Positions 1-11,631 of a stretch of DNA of 64,000 nucleotides are shown piece after piece (position 1 is the stretch's first letter; every line of letters starts with the position of its first letter). The position numbers and the translations under genes are program-made. Origin of the DNA: Astrothelium macrocarpum (lineage: Eukaryota; Ascomycota; Dothideomycetes; Trypetheliales; Trypetheliaceae). The notes under the pieces are model-generated. The model saw nothing but the letters and a program-made list of their open reading frames with translations, did not search any database and was not told the origin of the DNA. The DNA is taken from NCBI GenBank assembly GCA_021030915.1, contig JAGEMR010000030.1, positions 62,001 to 126,000 of the forward strand, written 5' to 3'.

Positions 1-623
1 GTATCAAGCCGGATCTCGTCTGCTTGGGCAAAGCCATCTCTGGTGGCATGTATCCTGTATCCTGTGTTCTAGGTTCAAAAGAAATCATGCTTACGATTGA
101 GCCTGGTACGCATGGTTCAACATATGGCGGTAATCCGCTGGGTTCTGCAGTAGCCATCCGCGCCCTGGAGCTTGTGAAAGAGGAAAACATGGTCGCGAAT
201 GCAGAACGGCTGGGTCAGCTTTTCCGCCAAGGTCTGCTCGACCTCAAGAATCCTATGATCAAGCTTGTACGCGGAAAGGGATTACTCAATGCCATGGTCA
301 TCGACGAATCCCTAACGAATGGCCACAGCGCATGGGATCTGTGTATGTTGATGAAGGAGAAGGGGCTATTGGTAGGACGCGCGCTGAAGATTGCTCACGT
401 AAAAGAAAGTCTGACTGATACTAATGGCGGAAAACAGGCGAAACCAACACATCAGAATATTATTCGATTGGCACCACCACTGGTGATTACAGAAGCGCAA
501 ATCAGCCAAGCGCTGGACATTATTAGGGAGGCGATGGAGGAGCTGCCCACTCTAACGGGAAAGAAGGAGGAACAGGTTCTTCCACCTGGGGAGAAGAACG
601 TGCATATTGGAGTGGATAATTGA
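1..623 (+). CDS. CAR2: Ornithine aminotransferase, C-terminal part
   Basis: This is the 3' end of a PLP-dependent class III aminotransferase that moves the delta-amino group of ornithine to 2-oxoglutarate, a step of arginine and ornithine breakdown. The frame is open from base 3 and the window cuts off the N-terminal half, so about 206 residues are visible. The motif LGKAISGGMYPVS contains the Schiff-base lysine (codon 30-32), as in OAT. It is followed by the THGSTYGGNPLGSAVA segment and by a C-terminal domain ending in LAPPLVITEAQISQALDII. The stop is at 621-623. The last 25 residues are an unconserved tail. The aldehyde product normally goes on to proline or glutamate. Identity is strong; the yeast name CAR2 is given by homology. 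Confidence 0.93.
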   Translation, partial: IKPDLVCLGKAISGGMYPVSCVLGSKEIMLTIEPGTHGSTYGGNPLGSAVAIRALELVKEENMVANAERLGQLFRQGLLDLKNPMIKLVRGKGLLNAMVIDESLTNGHSAWDLCMLMKEKGLLVGRALKIAHVKESLTDTNGGKQAKPTHQNIIRLAPPLVITEAQISQALDIIREAMEELPTLTGKKEEQVLPPGEKNVHIGVDN

Positions 624-2217
624 GTACGCCGGTGTAAATCTCTGCTATAAGACTGAACATGAAACGGGGCGTTTCAGTGGCAAGGAATGATCTCTGTGAA
701 CACATTGTTACATCACCAGCTATGGAATTGCATGCCAATGAATCTCCGTCCCTACCTAAGCACCGACCTATTGGTTAAAATCCGTAAAATCCGAGTGCAT
801 TTACCTTACTGCCGAGTGCCTCCACCAATCCCTGCATGACAAAGCGTCAGTGAGAAGGTAATCCCGCTTTGACCGACACGGCTCGTTTGCTTCGATAACT
901 TTACGATTTTGCACCCTTCGAAAGGTTTCTTAGATCATGGTTTTGCATAACCGCATTGAACATGAATTGGAATGCGGTGTCTGTAGTTTTCGTGTGATGT
1001 AAAATCAAAAGAGATGGACAATGGGGATTACCTCTAAATTGATGTTTTATCTTATATGGGCAGGTGCCTAGGAGGCTTTTCTTAGCAAAGATAAGATATA
1101 AATACATGCTTGTATAGGTTGACTCGGCGGAACGATCCATAGAGGATTTACACGCATCCTCTTAATTCGGTTCGGTTCGGTTTACCATCCAGATTACACT
1201 GAGAATTCCGTTTTTCGAATCGTGTTGAAGACGATTGATTCGGATGAAGCATAATACCGGAACGACACTTGACCGGTCCTGATCAGGCGGACCACAACGA
1301 TGGTTCCACATACTCAATCCAACGTACAACATCCAAGATTTGGTGTCGTAATGGAATAGTGGCGGGCGTTGGACTCCTCGGCTCGTCAGGCTTCTGCCTA
1401 GAACAGAATAGAAATGGGTTCGGGAACGGATGAATTACCCACTAACATGGGTCAGGTGGACGGGCGCAGTATGTCTCTCTGCCCTAGGCAACATCCACAA
1501 GAAGGATCGACGAGTAAGCAGGCATCGGTCGAGGTGAAATGAAGATTCGGTGAGGTTAGAACAAGCATCGCGACAAGCCGGATCCATGGTCTACCCAATG
1601 CAGACCCCACTTTCTTAGTGCACTTCAAGCGCACAACGCAGACCGTCTACCTCGTGTCCCGGCAAAGACGGGTATCTCCCGAAGACCAGCCTTGTTCTGG
1701 GTTGTTTTAAAAGCATATCAAGAGAGAATATTATGCATATGTTCACTGATATGCTGCAAGAGATGTTGATGATATGACTCTTCCGAGTAAGTGTTGCGAG
1801 GTCAGTTTAAAGATGCGGCCGCAGATACCGGTCTGGGAAGCGGTCGAAAGCAAGGATACTTCCGTAAGAGGTACGGCATGATGCCTCTACTCCGTACCTC
1901 GAACGGACCGACGGCGGCGATCCCATGCATCCACGATCCCATTCCTCAACGTCCAAAGGCTTGACCAATAATTGGAGCTAGTATGCACCGCTTTTTGTGC
2001 TGCACTTACTCGAAAAGGAAATGACGGCAATCGGAGCAAGAAGCTCCGATTTTGCCTGCATAGTGGATGATGCATGCCGCCTTGAAGCGACACGGTCGAA
2101 TGAATGCTGGAAAGAATGTTTAGTCCCGACGGATGTTTTCAACATGTCTTCACCACTCTTTGCCGTCCCTCTCTTTACCTTTCTTTGCCTTTCCGTTCGT
2201 GATCTCTGCAGACTGAA
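624..2217. other. Intergenic region, CAR2 to ABC transporter
   Basis: There is no convincing gene here. The open frames are short, lack family motifs and lie on both strands. A small tandem repeat, TTCGG three times, lies at 1166-1180. The last few hundred bases are the likely promoter and leader of the ABC transporter, with a pyrimidine-rich stretch just before the ATG at 2218. Confidence 0.6.
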
Positions 2218-5200
2218 ATGTCTGCGCCAGGCGAGGAAAAAGTATGGCAAGCTAACGACCAGATTGCCGCGGCTAATAGCACAATTCATACGGAGCCAGT
2301 CGCCACGGAGCCGTTGCAGAGAGTCGGAACGGAGAAAGAGCTGAATGTGGAGACGCAGATCGACCTTGATTCAGGAGACTCAGAGAAACATGTGCGTGCG
2401 AATACCATCTCCCGGACAGATTCCGTCGTATCAGAGACCAGTGGAGATGATTCGGACGCAAAAAGCGAGAAGAAGGAGCCGGAAAAAAGGAGTTGGGGGG
2501 AGATATTGAATCCTTTGAAGAGCAAGCACAAGCCCCCAGTACCATCAGAGAGGCAGCCGTCAAGGGAATATGGTGCCAACATTTTCAGTATAATAACTTT
2601 CCAATGGATAGCTCCTTTGATGAGGGTAAATGTTTTAATAGTCAAGTGGTGCCTCTAGGCTAATTGTCATCCTAGATTGGATACCAAAGACCTTTGGAAC
2701 CCAACGATATATGGCTTGTCAATCCGAACCGCAGTGTCGACGTTCTTGCTGAGAGGCTTTCCGCATCTTTCGATAAGCGAGTAAAACGAGGCGACTCAAA
2801 GCCTTTGGTTGGAGCTCTATTCGAAACCTTCAAATTTGACTTCGTGTTAGGAGGTGCTTGCCAGCTCACGTCAAGCATAATTCAGGTCATTTCACCATTT
2901 ACATTGAAATTCCTGATTACCTTTGCCACAGACGCATGGAATGCACAGCATAGCGGAAAGCCACAGCCACATCTCGGTCGAGGTCTTGGATTGGTATTTG
3001 CAATATGGATCATGCAAATAATACAAAGCACCTGCACTAATCAGTTCATCTATCGAGGTATGATGAATGGTGGACAAGCACGATCGGTGATGATAGCTAT
3101 AATATTTGACAAGGCAATGAGGCTTTCTGGACGAGCAAAGGCAGGAGGTAAAGCTCTGGAGGGGTTGCCGAAAGACATTGAACCTGGAAGTAAAGAGGAA
3201 AGGAAATGGTATAAGAAGATGCTCGGAAGAGACTCGAAGAAAAAGAACGGGCAACCTGACATTGCAAAAGGCGTGTCTGGAGATGGACGAGGTTGGGGCA
3301 ATGGCAGAATAATCAATCTAATGTCTACGGATACGTATCGTATCGACCAGGCTTCAGGCATGTTCCATATGATTTGGACTTCACCCGTTGCCATTTGCCT
3401 CACGCTGGCCTTACTCCTCGTGAATTTGACATACAGTGCGCTTTCTGGATTTGGTCTCTTGGTCCTTTCGATGCCTCTTCTCGCTCGGACGATCCGCAGT
3501 TTGTTTCGACGCCGCATGCGTATCAACAAAGTGACGGACCAACGAGTCAGCTTGACGCAAGAGATTCTACAGGCCGTGCGATTCGTCAAGTATTTTGGAT
3601 GGGAAACAAGCTTTTTGGACCGAATCAAAAAAATCCGAGATCGGGAAATTCGATCTATCCAGATTTTGCTTGCTATGAGAAACGGGATCAACGCAGTGTC
3701 CATGTCCATGCCAATTTTCGCGTCTATGTTGTCATTCATTACGTTTTCCCTATCGCAACACGCTTTGAATCCTGCGCCGATTTTCTCGTCGCTTGCGCTT
3801 TTCAATTCGCTTCGTTTACCACTGAACTTACTCCCACTGGTGATTGGTCAAGTCATTGATGCGATGTCATCCATCCAGCGAATTCAGGAATTCCTCCTTG
3901 CTGAAGAAGCAGATGATCATATCGAGTGGGACAAGGGGAATGCGAACGCCATCGTCGTTAAGAATGCAGACTTCACTTGGGAACGAACTCCGACTCAGGA
4001 TCCTGATAAAGTACCCGGCAAAGGCCCAAGGGGCAAGAAAGAACTCAAGGCTGCAGACAAGGCCGCAAAAGAAGCGGAAAAGAAGGCCAGAAGAGAATCA
4101 AAGCTTTCTGCAAAGCGGAACAGTGCTGGAACAGTTAATGTGAATGGTGCCGACAGTACTGATACTTTGACTGAGGAGCAACAGGAACCATTTTCGATGA
4201 AAAGTATTGACTTTGCCATTGGTCGGAAAGAGTTGGTGGCTGTCATCGGCTCGGTTGGCTCAGGAAAGAGTTCGCTTTTGGCTGCTCTGGCTGGCGACAT
4301 GAGGAAAACAGCTGGCGGCGTGGTCATGGGCGCAACGAGAGCTTTTTGTCCACAATATGCTTGGATCCAAAACACCACAGCCAAGGAAAACATCACTTTT
4401 GGCCAGGAATACAAGCAGGATTGGTACGAGCAGGTCGTTGAAGCTTGCGCACTGAGACCAGACTTTGAAATGCTTCCTAATGGTGATCTGACAGAGATTG
4501 GCGAACGTGGAATCACTGTCTCCGGAGGCCAAAAGCAGCGTCTCAATATTGCTCGCGCCATCTACTTCAACGCGGATATTGTCTTGATGGACGATCCACT
4601 GTCAGCAGTGGATGCTCATGTTGGCCGGCATATCATGGACCACGCTATCTGCGGATTGCTAAAGAACAAATGCAGAGTTCTCGCCACACATCAGCTGCAC
4701 GTCTTGAACAGATGTGATAGAATCATCTGGATGCAGGATGGCCGTATCGAGACGGTTGGTACTTTTGATGATCTCATGGCAAATAACGAAGCCTTTCAGA
4801 AGCTCATGGCAACTACGGCTGTCGAAGAAGGGCAGAAGGAGGAAGAGGAGGTCAACGAGGACGAGATTGAGGAAGAAAAGAAGGACGCGAAAAAGAAGAA
4901 AGGCGGGAAGAAGCCTGCCGCTGCTTTGATGCAGGCAGAAGAAAGAGCTGTCAAGAGCGTTGGTTGGGGCGTGTATGCAGCTTATATTCGCGCTTCCGGT
5001 TCTATTCTCGTCTTTCCCCTTGTTTTTGGGCTTCTCATCCTGTCGCAAGGTGCAAACATCAGTACAAGTTTGTGGCTGTCGTATTGGACCAGCAACAAAT
5101 TTCACTACTCCACAGGCACTTATGTAAGTGTCATGCTCCTGCCCTAATTATGGTTGACTAACCGTGTTACAGATCGGTGTCTATGCTGGTCTTGGTGCGT

Positions 5201-6858
5201 CTCAAGCCCTGATGATGTTTCTCTTTTCTGTATCTCTCTCGGTCTTCGGAACCCATGCGTCCAAAGTCATGCTTCAACAAGCCATCTACCGCGTACTGCG
5301 CGCTCCGATGTCTTTCTTTGATACCACTCCTCTAGGACGCATAACGAATCGCTTTTCCAAGGATATTGATGTTATGGACAACACCCTTACTGATTCAATG
5401 CGCATGTATTTCCTCACCATGGCAATGATCGTAAGTGTGTTTGCACTTATCATTGCTTACTTTTACTACTTTGCAGTTGCATTGGGCCCACTGTTGATTT
5501 TGTTCTTGTTCTCGGCAAGCTATTACCGTTCCAGTGCACGCGAAATGAAGAGACATGAAGCGGTGCTCCGTTCACATGTGTTTGCGCGTTTCAGTGAAGC
5601 GGTCTTTGGCACTGCGACTGTCCGCGCATATGGTGTTCAGGCTCAGTTTTCGCGGTCTGTGCGAAAAGCAGTCGACGAAATGGACGGCGCATATTTCCTT
5701 ACGTTTGCTAATCAACGATGGCTCAGCGTCCGTCTGGATGCTATTGGCAATCTCCTGGTCTTCACAGTGGGCATTTTGGTCGTGACCTCCCGATTTCAGG
5801 TCAATCCATCGATTGGTGGATTGGTATTATCTTACATCCTATCCATTGTGCAGATGATACAATTCACTGTGCGGCAGCTATCCGAAATGGAGAACAACAT
5901 GAACTCGACAGAACGTATTCACTATTATGGCACTCAACTCGAGGAAGAAGCGCCGCTCAAATTGGCAGATGTCCGAGACACATGGCCAGAAAAGGGCGAG
6001 ATCGTGTTTGAGAATGTTCAAATGCGCTATCGTGCCGGTCTTCCCCTTGTCCTCCAAGGTCTGGATATGCATGTAAAATCTGGCGAACGCATAGGCATCG
6101 TCGGTCGCACTGGCGCAGGCAAATCTAGTATCATGAGTACACTCTTCCGGCTCGTCGAGCTAAGTGGAGGTAGTATTACCATTGACGGCGTTGACATCGC
6201 CAAAGTTGGTCTCCATGACTTGCGGACCCGTCTAGCTATCATTCCCCAAGACCCGACTCTCTTCCGAGGAACAATCAGAAGCAACCTCGATCCATTCAAC
6301 GAACATACAGATCTGGAGTTGTGGAGTGCGTTACGCCAAGCCGATCTTGTGAGCGAGAATGCAAATATGAATGATCGAAATCCGCAAGGCAGGATCCATC
6401 TTGACGGCATTGTCGAGGAAGAGGGTCTCAATTTCTCGCTCGGCCAGCGCCAGCTCATGGCCCTTGCGCGTGCACTCGTCCGTGGGTCGCAAATCATTGT
6501 GTGTGACGAGGCGACATCCTCGGTCGATATGGAAACCGATCAGAAGATCCAGAACACAATTGTCCAGGGATTTAAGGGCAAGACGCTGTTATGTATTGCG
6601 CATCGCCTGAAAACCATCATTGGATACGATCGCATTTGTGTGATGGATGCTGGTCGAATTGCAGAATTAGATGCGCCGATCAAACTGTGGGAACAAGGCG
6701 GGATCTTTAGAAGTATGTGCGAACGAAGTGGAATTCGAAGGGAGGACTTTAGGGATGTGCGCGAATTTGATGAAACGGATGATAATCATCAGGCAAACTT
6801 CGACCAAGCAATTGGCGAGAAAGAGCTGGAAAAGGAAGTCGGGAAGGAAGCGTACTGA
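2218..6858 (+). CDS. YOR1: ABCC-type multidrug transporter (YOR1-like)
   Basis: This is a full-length ABC exporter of the MRP/CFTR class, likely in the plasma membrane and exporting organic anions or drugs as yeast Yor1 does. Three exons are inferred: 2218-2625, 2676-5123 and 5173-6858, with introns of 50 and 49 nt, giving about 1513 residues. The order is acidic N-terminal tail, first membrane domain (about 190-540), NBD1 with Walker A GSVGSGKSS near 660 and signature VSGGQKQR near 750, an acidic and lysine-rich linker, second membrane domain, then NBD2 with Walker A GRTGAGKSS near 1260, signature FSLGQRQL and Walker B IIVCDEATSSVD. In NBD1 the catalytic glutamate is replaced (LMDDP), the usual ABCC degeneracy. 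The lead-in QWIAPLMRIGYQRPLEPNDI spans the first splice and supports it. A charged insert at residues about 445-505 precedes NBD1. The substrate is not readable from sequence. Confidence 0.93.
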
Positions 6859-7022
6859 GCATAGCATGTTATAGATTCATGTTGTGCATATACCCGATAG
6901 ACATGATGAGAAACGAATTCTGTAAATTTGCATTCACTATGAATACAATATGTTTGGGAGTATAATTCTATATTTACAGTGGGACTCCATCTCATCCTTC
7001 GTTTGATACATGGCTCGCTCTC

Positions 7023-8083
7023 TTAATTCTTGTGATAATTCCCATCATCTTTCTTCACATTCGGCCAAAAAGGACTCCTACGCTGCAACACTACGCTCCA
7101 ATCCACGTTGTCCCACCACCTCTCCAAATACTCCCGCTTACCCGCCACCCCATACAAGCCCACCCACACATGCTCCCACGTATTCACACACAGCACCGGA
7201 TGTACATGCAGTCCTCCCGGCCGCTTATTGTCGAGCGTATGATCCCCAAAAGCACCAGCACCATTCTGTACCTCGTTCTGCCGCCGGACATGCTCGCTCG
7301 TGAAGCCACCCACGGCGCCCACATTCTGCGTATTCAGATCCACCGACTGCAGACGCGTGTGCGCCTGAGGGTACGGCGAGCCGGCAAGGTACGTGGCGAG
7401 GATGCCGTACTCGTCGTGTCCCCTCTGCACCAGCCACACGAAGCCCGGCCCGAACATGGCCTGCGCGGTCGCGAGCAGCTCGTCGCGCAGCGTGGCGACC
7501 GAGCCGAAGGAGTCGATGAGCGGGCCTTCCAGCTCGGAGGGGATCTTGGTGGGCTCGGAGGAGCGGGCGTTAGAGTTAGGGCCGGCGAGGGACTGGAAGA
7601 AGAAGTGGTTGTTGTGGGCCATGCTGGCGTAGTTGAAGAGGGCGGCTTGGAGCGGGTCGCGTGCGTGGCGGATAAGGAGGGTTTTCATTTCTTGGAAGTC
7701 TTCGCTCGTGCCTAGGGGGAATGATTAGTGTGGGGATTGGGGATGTGGTGGGCCGGGGATGGGTTTTGCTCTTACCGACGGTGAGGTCATTCACTTTTTG
7801 ATTCAAGAGGGCTTGGTAGTCGAGCCATGCTGTCTTGTAAGAATAGGCATCGAGAAGAGTTCCAACGCCGTGCTCGCGGAAGTGGTCGTGATCTTTTAGA
7901 CCAGGAATCGTGTGGAGTTTGCGAACGAAAGATGGACGTATTATTCGTGGCCGTCTTTTCTGGAGGCCTCATGTGTCAGTAGTTGGGAGACAAGAGCATG
8001 TTTGAAGAGTTGGCCGATCGTACCCATGATTGTGTGGCAAGTCGTAAGCAGCTAGAGGGATGGAAGGGCTGCTTCGACAGCAT
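7023..8083 (-). CDS. Mitochondrial small-subunit ribosomal protein, SOD fold (mS42/mS43)
   Basis: The product has a manganese/iron superoxide dismutase-like fold of the kind used as a structural protein in the fungal mitochondrial small ribosomal subunit (yeast Rsm26 and Mrp1). Three exons read on the minus strand: 8083-8024, 7959-7776 and 7711-7023, with two 64-nt introns, giving about 310 residues. The start MLSKQPFHPSS is basic and hydroxylated, as expected for a mitochondrial presequence, and continues in frame into RRPRIIRPSFVRKLHTIPGL. The SOD-like helical part shows FNYASMAHNNHFFFQSL, and the C-terminal part shows VNTWEHVWVGLYGVAGKREYLERWW. The region between them (from VLCVN back towards the GGLHVHP segment) carries extra sequence not typical of active SOD, which argues for the ribosomal paralogue. 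Whether it is mS42 or mS43 cannot be decided here. Confidence 0.85.
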
Positions 8084-8711
8084 TGCGGTGAAGGAGAGCA
8101 AGTGTCGTGTTTCGGAGCAATATTTCTTGAAGCGCTGTAGCTCGAATGGGGCTTAGTGTGGCAGGTCGTCGGGCGGCTTCTTTGCTCCTCGTCCACTGGA
8201 TGCGACACTCCAACCGCCTTTGACACTGCAAATCTCCACCCGGTAAACTATCCTGCTTTTCGTGCTGCCAGCGCTGGAAGTGCTCGTGGCCAAGCATCTC
8301 CAGTAGTCACCTGCGCGTGACACCGACAATGCCATTGTCAAGCGCCATTGTCCACTCAGTCAGCGCCTGGGGGCGTGTTCTTAGAACAAAGCAGATCGCG
8401 TCGATCTTGGTAAGGAAACAATCGCCCATATCTTCAATAGTCATTCGATCTGTCGGTCAGGCCTCTGAGGCCGAACGCGCGCGTTAAAAACAAGGTGTCT
8501 TCTCTCCATCTCTCGTGTTTCTTTCTCAGTCACAGCTTTGACCTTCTTTTCTTGAGTGCGAGACACTGTTGATAATCATTTCCCTGGCCTTTTTGCGTGT
8601 TAGCAGGCTACGTTGCAATATCTCTATCCACCAGCACACCACATCCCTACGGACCAACGCACCTCTGACTTCATAGTCTTGGGGCTGCAACACTGCTATT
8701 ATCTGCCCTTC
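8084..8711. other. Divergent promoter region
   Basis: This interval lies between the divergently read mitochondrial ribosomal gene and the Cys-rich membrane protein gene. A CG-dinucleotide run (CGCGCGCG-like) near 8478 is followed by pyrimidine-rich sequence at 8500-8530, typical of a fungal transcription start zone. No ORF with family similarity was seen. Confidence 0.55.
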
Positions 8712-10058
8712 ATGTCGCATTATTCCCAAATGTCCAAACTTGCCACCATCTGTGCGATCTCCACCACAGTCCCTTCCTCATTCGCACTTACCATCGCCCT
8801 TGATGCGGCCTCTACTCTTGGAATGTTTACCCGTGACAATAGCAATTCAAATACCTGTGGTGGGAGCACCAATCTATCGCCCTGTGGGGGCGCATTACCT
8901 TCTGACTTTTGCTGCCCATCTGCACAAACCTGCCTACCGTTGAACAACAACACTGCAGCCATTTGTTGTCCAAACGGCCAAACCTGCAATGTCATTGAGC
9001 CCGTGAGCTGCGACACAACTCTGCAGAATGCCACCCTTCATCCAGCCTCCGCTCTTCACTCCACCAATCTAACCTCTCAGTTACCTTCTTGCGGATCCAA
9101 TCAGTGCTGCCCGCTGGGCTACAACTGCCAAGACAACGGCTGCTGGATGAACAAGGAGAACGCAAATCCCTCTTCCACTTCCGCCGCGCCACCACCTTCA
9201 GCTTCTTACACTGGTTCAGTAGCCCACCCATCAGGCACATCCGCAGCAGGTGACGCTTCCTCATCTCCCGCTCCATCGTCAACCGAAAGGAGCATCTCTC
9301 CAGGAGGCGCCGCTGCCGCAGCTTTCTTTCCTGCCCTCTTCCTCGGTATCGCCCTCGCCTTTCTCGGCCTATTCCTCTACCGCAAACGGCGCGAAAAGCT
9401 CGCTGGCCAACCCAGACAATTGCGCCACTCCGACGACCTCTCCCAAACTGCTCGCAATGTCTCCGACCCCATCTACGACCCGCGCTTCGGCAACCGCACC
9501 GATTTCCTCGCCTCCGCCCACTCCGCCAGCGACTATGCCACCGAGATGACCACTGCCAATCCCTACTCCAACGCCAGCGCCTCTCAACTTCCCTCGGGCG
9601 CTCGTTCTGATTTCTCCTTCGACCCTTCCCCACCCCCTAAGACACCAGGCACCTCCACCTCCGACCGTGTGCGCTCCATCTTCGCCCGCTACTCCCCACG
9701 CATCAGCAGCCCGCTCAGCCCGCCCAGCGCCTACACACGCGCACCACCTCCATCGGGCCCGGCAATGACCCAGCAGCAGCAGCGTCACGCGTCTGGCGAG
9801 ACCATCGACGTGCTGATGCCCCCACAGCCCAGTTACGGGAACAGCGGCGAAGCAGGCGGTGGTGCAGGAGGCTATCATCTGGCGCCACCACCCGCGCGGA
9901 GGGGCGAGACGAGTCGAAATACCACGTTCGAGAGCATGATGGAGCAGGCGGGTCTGAAGCGGAGCGATTTGACGGGGAGTGAGAGTGAGCCGAGCAGTGG
10001 TGGGAGCAATGGGTCGGCGCGGGCGCCGGCTGGGAGTCCGAGTCGGAGGTACTTATGA
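8712..10058 (+). CDS. Cys-rich single-pass membrane protein, unrecognised
   Basis: I do not recognise a named family, but the architecture is clear and resembles widespread ascomycete Mid2-like surface proteins. The first ATG of the frame is at 8712, with a second at 8730; a further in-frame extension upstream has no ATG. The 448-residue product starts with a hydrophobic signal-like segment, then an ectodomain of about 130 residues with 14 cysteines in FCCP, ICCPNGQTC and QCCPLGYNC type motifs. A Ser/Thr/Pro-rich stalk follows, then one membrane helix (PALFLGIALAFLGLFLY), a basic stop-transfer KRRREK and a cytosolic tail of about 200 residues rich in Ser and Pro. It probably sits in the plasma membrane or cell wall interface. 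No intron is needed. A sensor or wall-anchored role is inference only. Confidence 0.75.
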   Translation: MSHYSQMSKLATICAISTTVPSSFALTIALDAASTLGMFTRDNSNSNTCGGSTNLSPCGGALPSDFCCPSAQTCLPLNNNTAAICCPNGQTCNVIEPVSCDTTLQNATLHPASALHSTNLTSQLPSCGSNQCCPLGYNCQDNGCWMNKENANPSSTSAAPPPSASYTGSVAHPSGTSAAGDASSSPAPSSTERSISPGGAAAAAFFPALFLGIALAFLGLFLYRKRREKLAGQPRQLRHSDDLSQTARNVSDPIYDPRFGNRTDFLASAHSASDYATEMTTANPYSNASASQLPSGARSDFSFDPSPPPKTPGTSTSDRVRSIFARYSPRISSPLSPPSAYTRAPPPSGPAMTQQQQRHASGETIDVLMPPQPSYGNSGEAGGGAGGYHLAPPPARRGETSRNTTFESMMEQAGLKRSDLTGSESEPSSGGSNGSARAPAGSPSRRYL

Positions 10059-10395
10059 TAACAATGAGATCACGGCAAAGAAATTTGGAGGTAGCGCACA
10101 TGCCATTTACGGGCTTTCAGGGCGTTGAATTGGTGGACTGGAAATGATTCCCCAGGCGGATCTTTTTGTATTGAATTTTGTGCATAGCACCCCTGTGGAA
10201 AACAAATGCATTGCAGGCGAGGATGTTTTGAATATAGCAATGATATCTCGCAATATCTATCTCAGTCATGATTTTATCTATACATTATCTCTTTGCCTTC
10301 CCTGTGACTAATCTAATCTCATGCACTTGGGAGCCCTTCCCTCTTGCCCCATCTCCCTTGATAGCCTTCACTCCACCCCAAACCATCAATACCAA
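10059..10395. other. Convergent intergenic region
   Basis: This is the 3' flank shared by the plus-strand Cys-rich membrane protein gene and the minus-strand COQ10 gene. It is moderately AT-rich, and no gene or repeat was seen. Confidence 0.55.
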
Positions 10396-11256
10396 CTACC
10401 TCAACAGCCCCCTCACCCGCCCCTCAAAAGCGCTCACCAACGTCTCCGCTACCTTTGGCGCCACCGTCCCACTCAACCCGGTGTACACAGGGTTCGCAAA
10501 TGCATACTCGATCACCAAGTGCACTTCTGTCTGCTGCCGCGCAGGATGCGTCGTCGCCTGTTCTGGGCTTGGCGGCGTCTCGGGCGACGGCATCGCGCCC
10601 GGAGTGTAAGACGGGAGCGGTGGCGGTTGGTAAGGGTATGGGTGGAGGGTCCAGCGGGTGCGGAGGTGTGTGAGGAGGGAGTTCGACGAGGGTGGTGGGT
10701 CAGAGGAAGAAGAAGAAGTCGGGGGAGAGGAGGGGGAAGAGGAGAGGTGATGCTGGATTTCCTCGTCAGGGAGGGAAGTGGACGTGGGTCCGCTTACGGC
10801 TTCGACGATGCGGCCCGGAACGCAGTACACGCGGGAGGTAAAGGATTCGCGGAGGTTTTGCCAGCCAATGGTGAGGGTGGCTTCGGAGGGCCATTGAGTA
10901 GTTTGGGATGGCTCTTTGCTGGCATCGTTGTGGTCTTTCTTATTTTCAGCGGTATTTTTATTACTGGAAGGGGGTATGGGAGTAGGTTGGGACCATTTTG
11001 TGACGGTAGAGGAGAGGCAGTAGGGGAGGAAGGTCGAGTATTGGCCTACGTCGGCGATGATGGTGTAGAGCAGATCGTGTGGGTAGGGGAGTGTGCGGGA
11101 GGCAGTGAGGGTTTGGATGCTAGGTTTCAGTGGATTCCCGATGAAGCTCCGGCGTTGATGTGAGGATATTGGACATCTTTTTGAATATCTTTGCGCTTTT
11201 GTGCGAGTATTAGGGCCTTGGAAAAGAGGCCGAATGAGTCGCGTGCCGTTGTTCAT
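10396..11256 (-). CDS. COQ10: Coenzyme Q-binding START-domain protein COQ10, mitochondrial
   Basis: This matches the Coq10 family, START/SRPBCC-fold proteins of the mitochondrial inner membrane that bind ubiquinone and are needed for efficient respiration and Q biosynthesis. The first ATG of the frame is at 11256 (MNNGTRLIRPLF), giving 286 residues; the frame stays open upstream without an ATG. The N-terminus is basic and fits a presequence. Family hallmarks are RTLPYPHDLLYTIIADVGQYSTFLPYC, the segment LTIGWQNLRESFTSRVYC and the C-terminal helix FANPVYTGLSGTVAPKVAETLVSAFEGRV. Two low-complexity inserts rich in Ser and Pro (near 90-120 and 165-185) lengthen it compared with yeast Coq10 (about 207 residues). 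No intron is needed. The long plus-strand open frames over this gene are shadows. Confidence 0.92.
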   Translation of the reverse strand: MNNGTRLIRPLFQGPNTRTKAQRYSKRCPISSHQRRSFIGNPLKPSIQTLTASRTLPYPHDLLYTIIADVGQYSTFLPYCLSSTVTKWSQPTPIPPSSNKNTAENKKDHNDASKEPSQTTQWPSEATLTIGWQNLRESFTSRVYCVPGRIVEAVSGPTSTSLPDEEIQHHLSSSPSSPPTSSSSSDPPPSSNSLLTHLRTRWTLHPYPYQPPPLPSYTPGAMPSPETPPSPEQATTHPARQQTEVHLVIEYAFANPVYTGLSGTVAPKVAETLVSAFEGRVRGLLR

Positions 11257-11631
11257 GGTTATGATGTGGTACACCAGTTGTTCAATTGGTGATTTATTGA
11301 TCTATCTATTGATTAGACGGATTACAAGAAAAGCTGCCATGAAGTTGAGGGAAGGAATGTTCCGAGGTTCGCCAGGAACCCGGATGGAAATCATTTCAAA
11401 GTCGTCATCAAAGAAAGATTCCAACCTAAGGGAAATTGCAGGGTCCGTCTTCCGTCACCACTGTACCTTCTAATCTCTCTCCCAAAGCTCTACTTATGTA
11501 CGTTAGCAATTCACCATCTTTATTCATCATATGTACATTGTGGCACAAGCTACGGACCGAAGCAAGGCTAAAGTGAGTATCCATGCAAATGTTGCCCAGT
11601 ATCATATCTGTTGTTGATACACATTTGCCTT
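11257..11631. other. Intergenic region, permease 3' end to COQ10 promoter
   Basis: Both flanking genes are on the minus strand. The interval holds the 3' flank of the permease gene on the right-hand side and the COQ10 leader on the left. Nothing else was recognised. Confidence 0.5.

Noticed and set aside
7023..8083. Active superoxide dismutase
   Set aside because: The C-terminal SOD-like fold is present but carries extra sequence and altered spacing around the metal region plus a mitochondrial leader, fitting the ribosomal mS42/mS43 group better.
10321..11163. 280-codon plus-strand open frame over COQ10
   Set aside because: It is Arg/Gly-rich without motifs and lies exactly antisense to the motif-rich COQ10 frame, so it is a compositional shadow.
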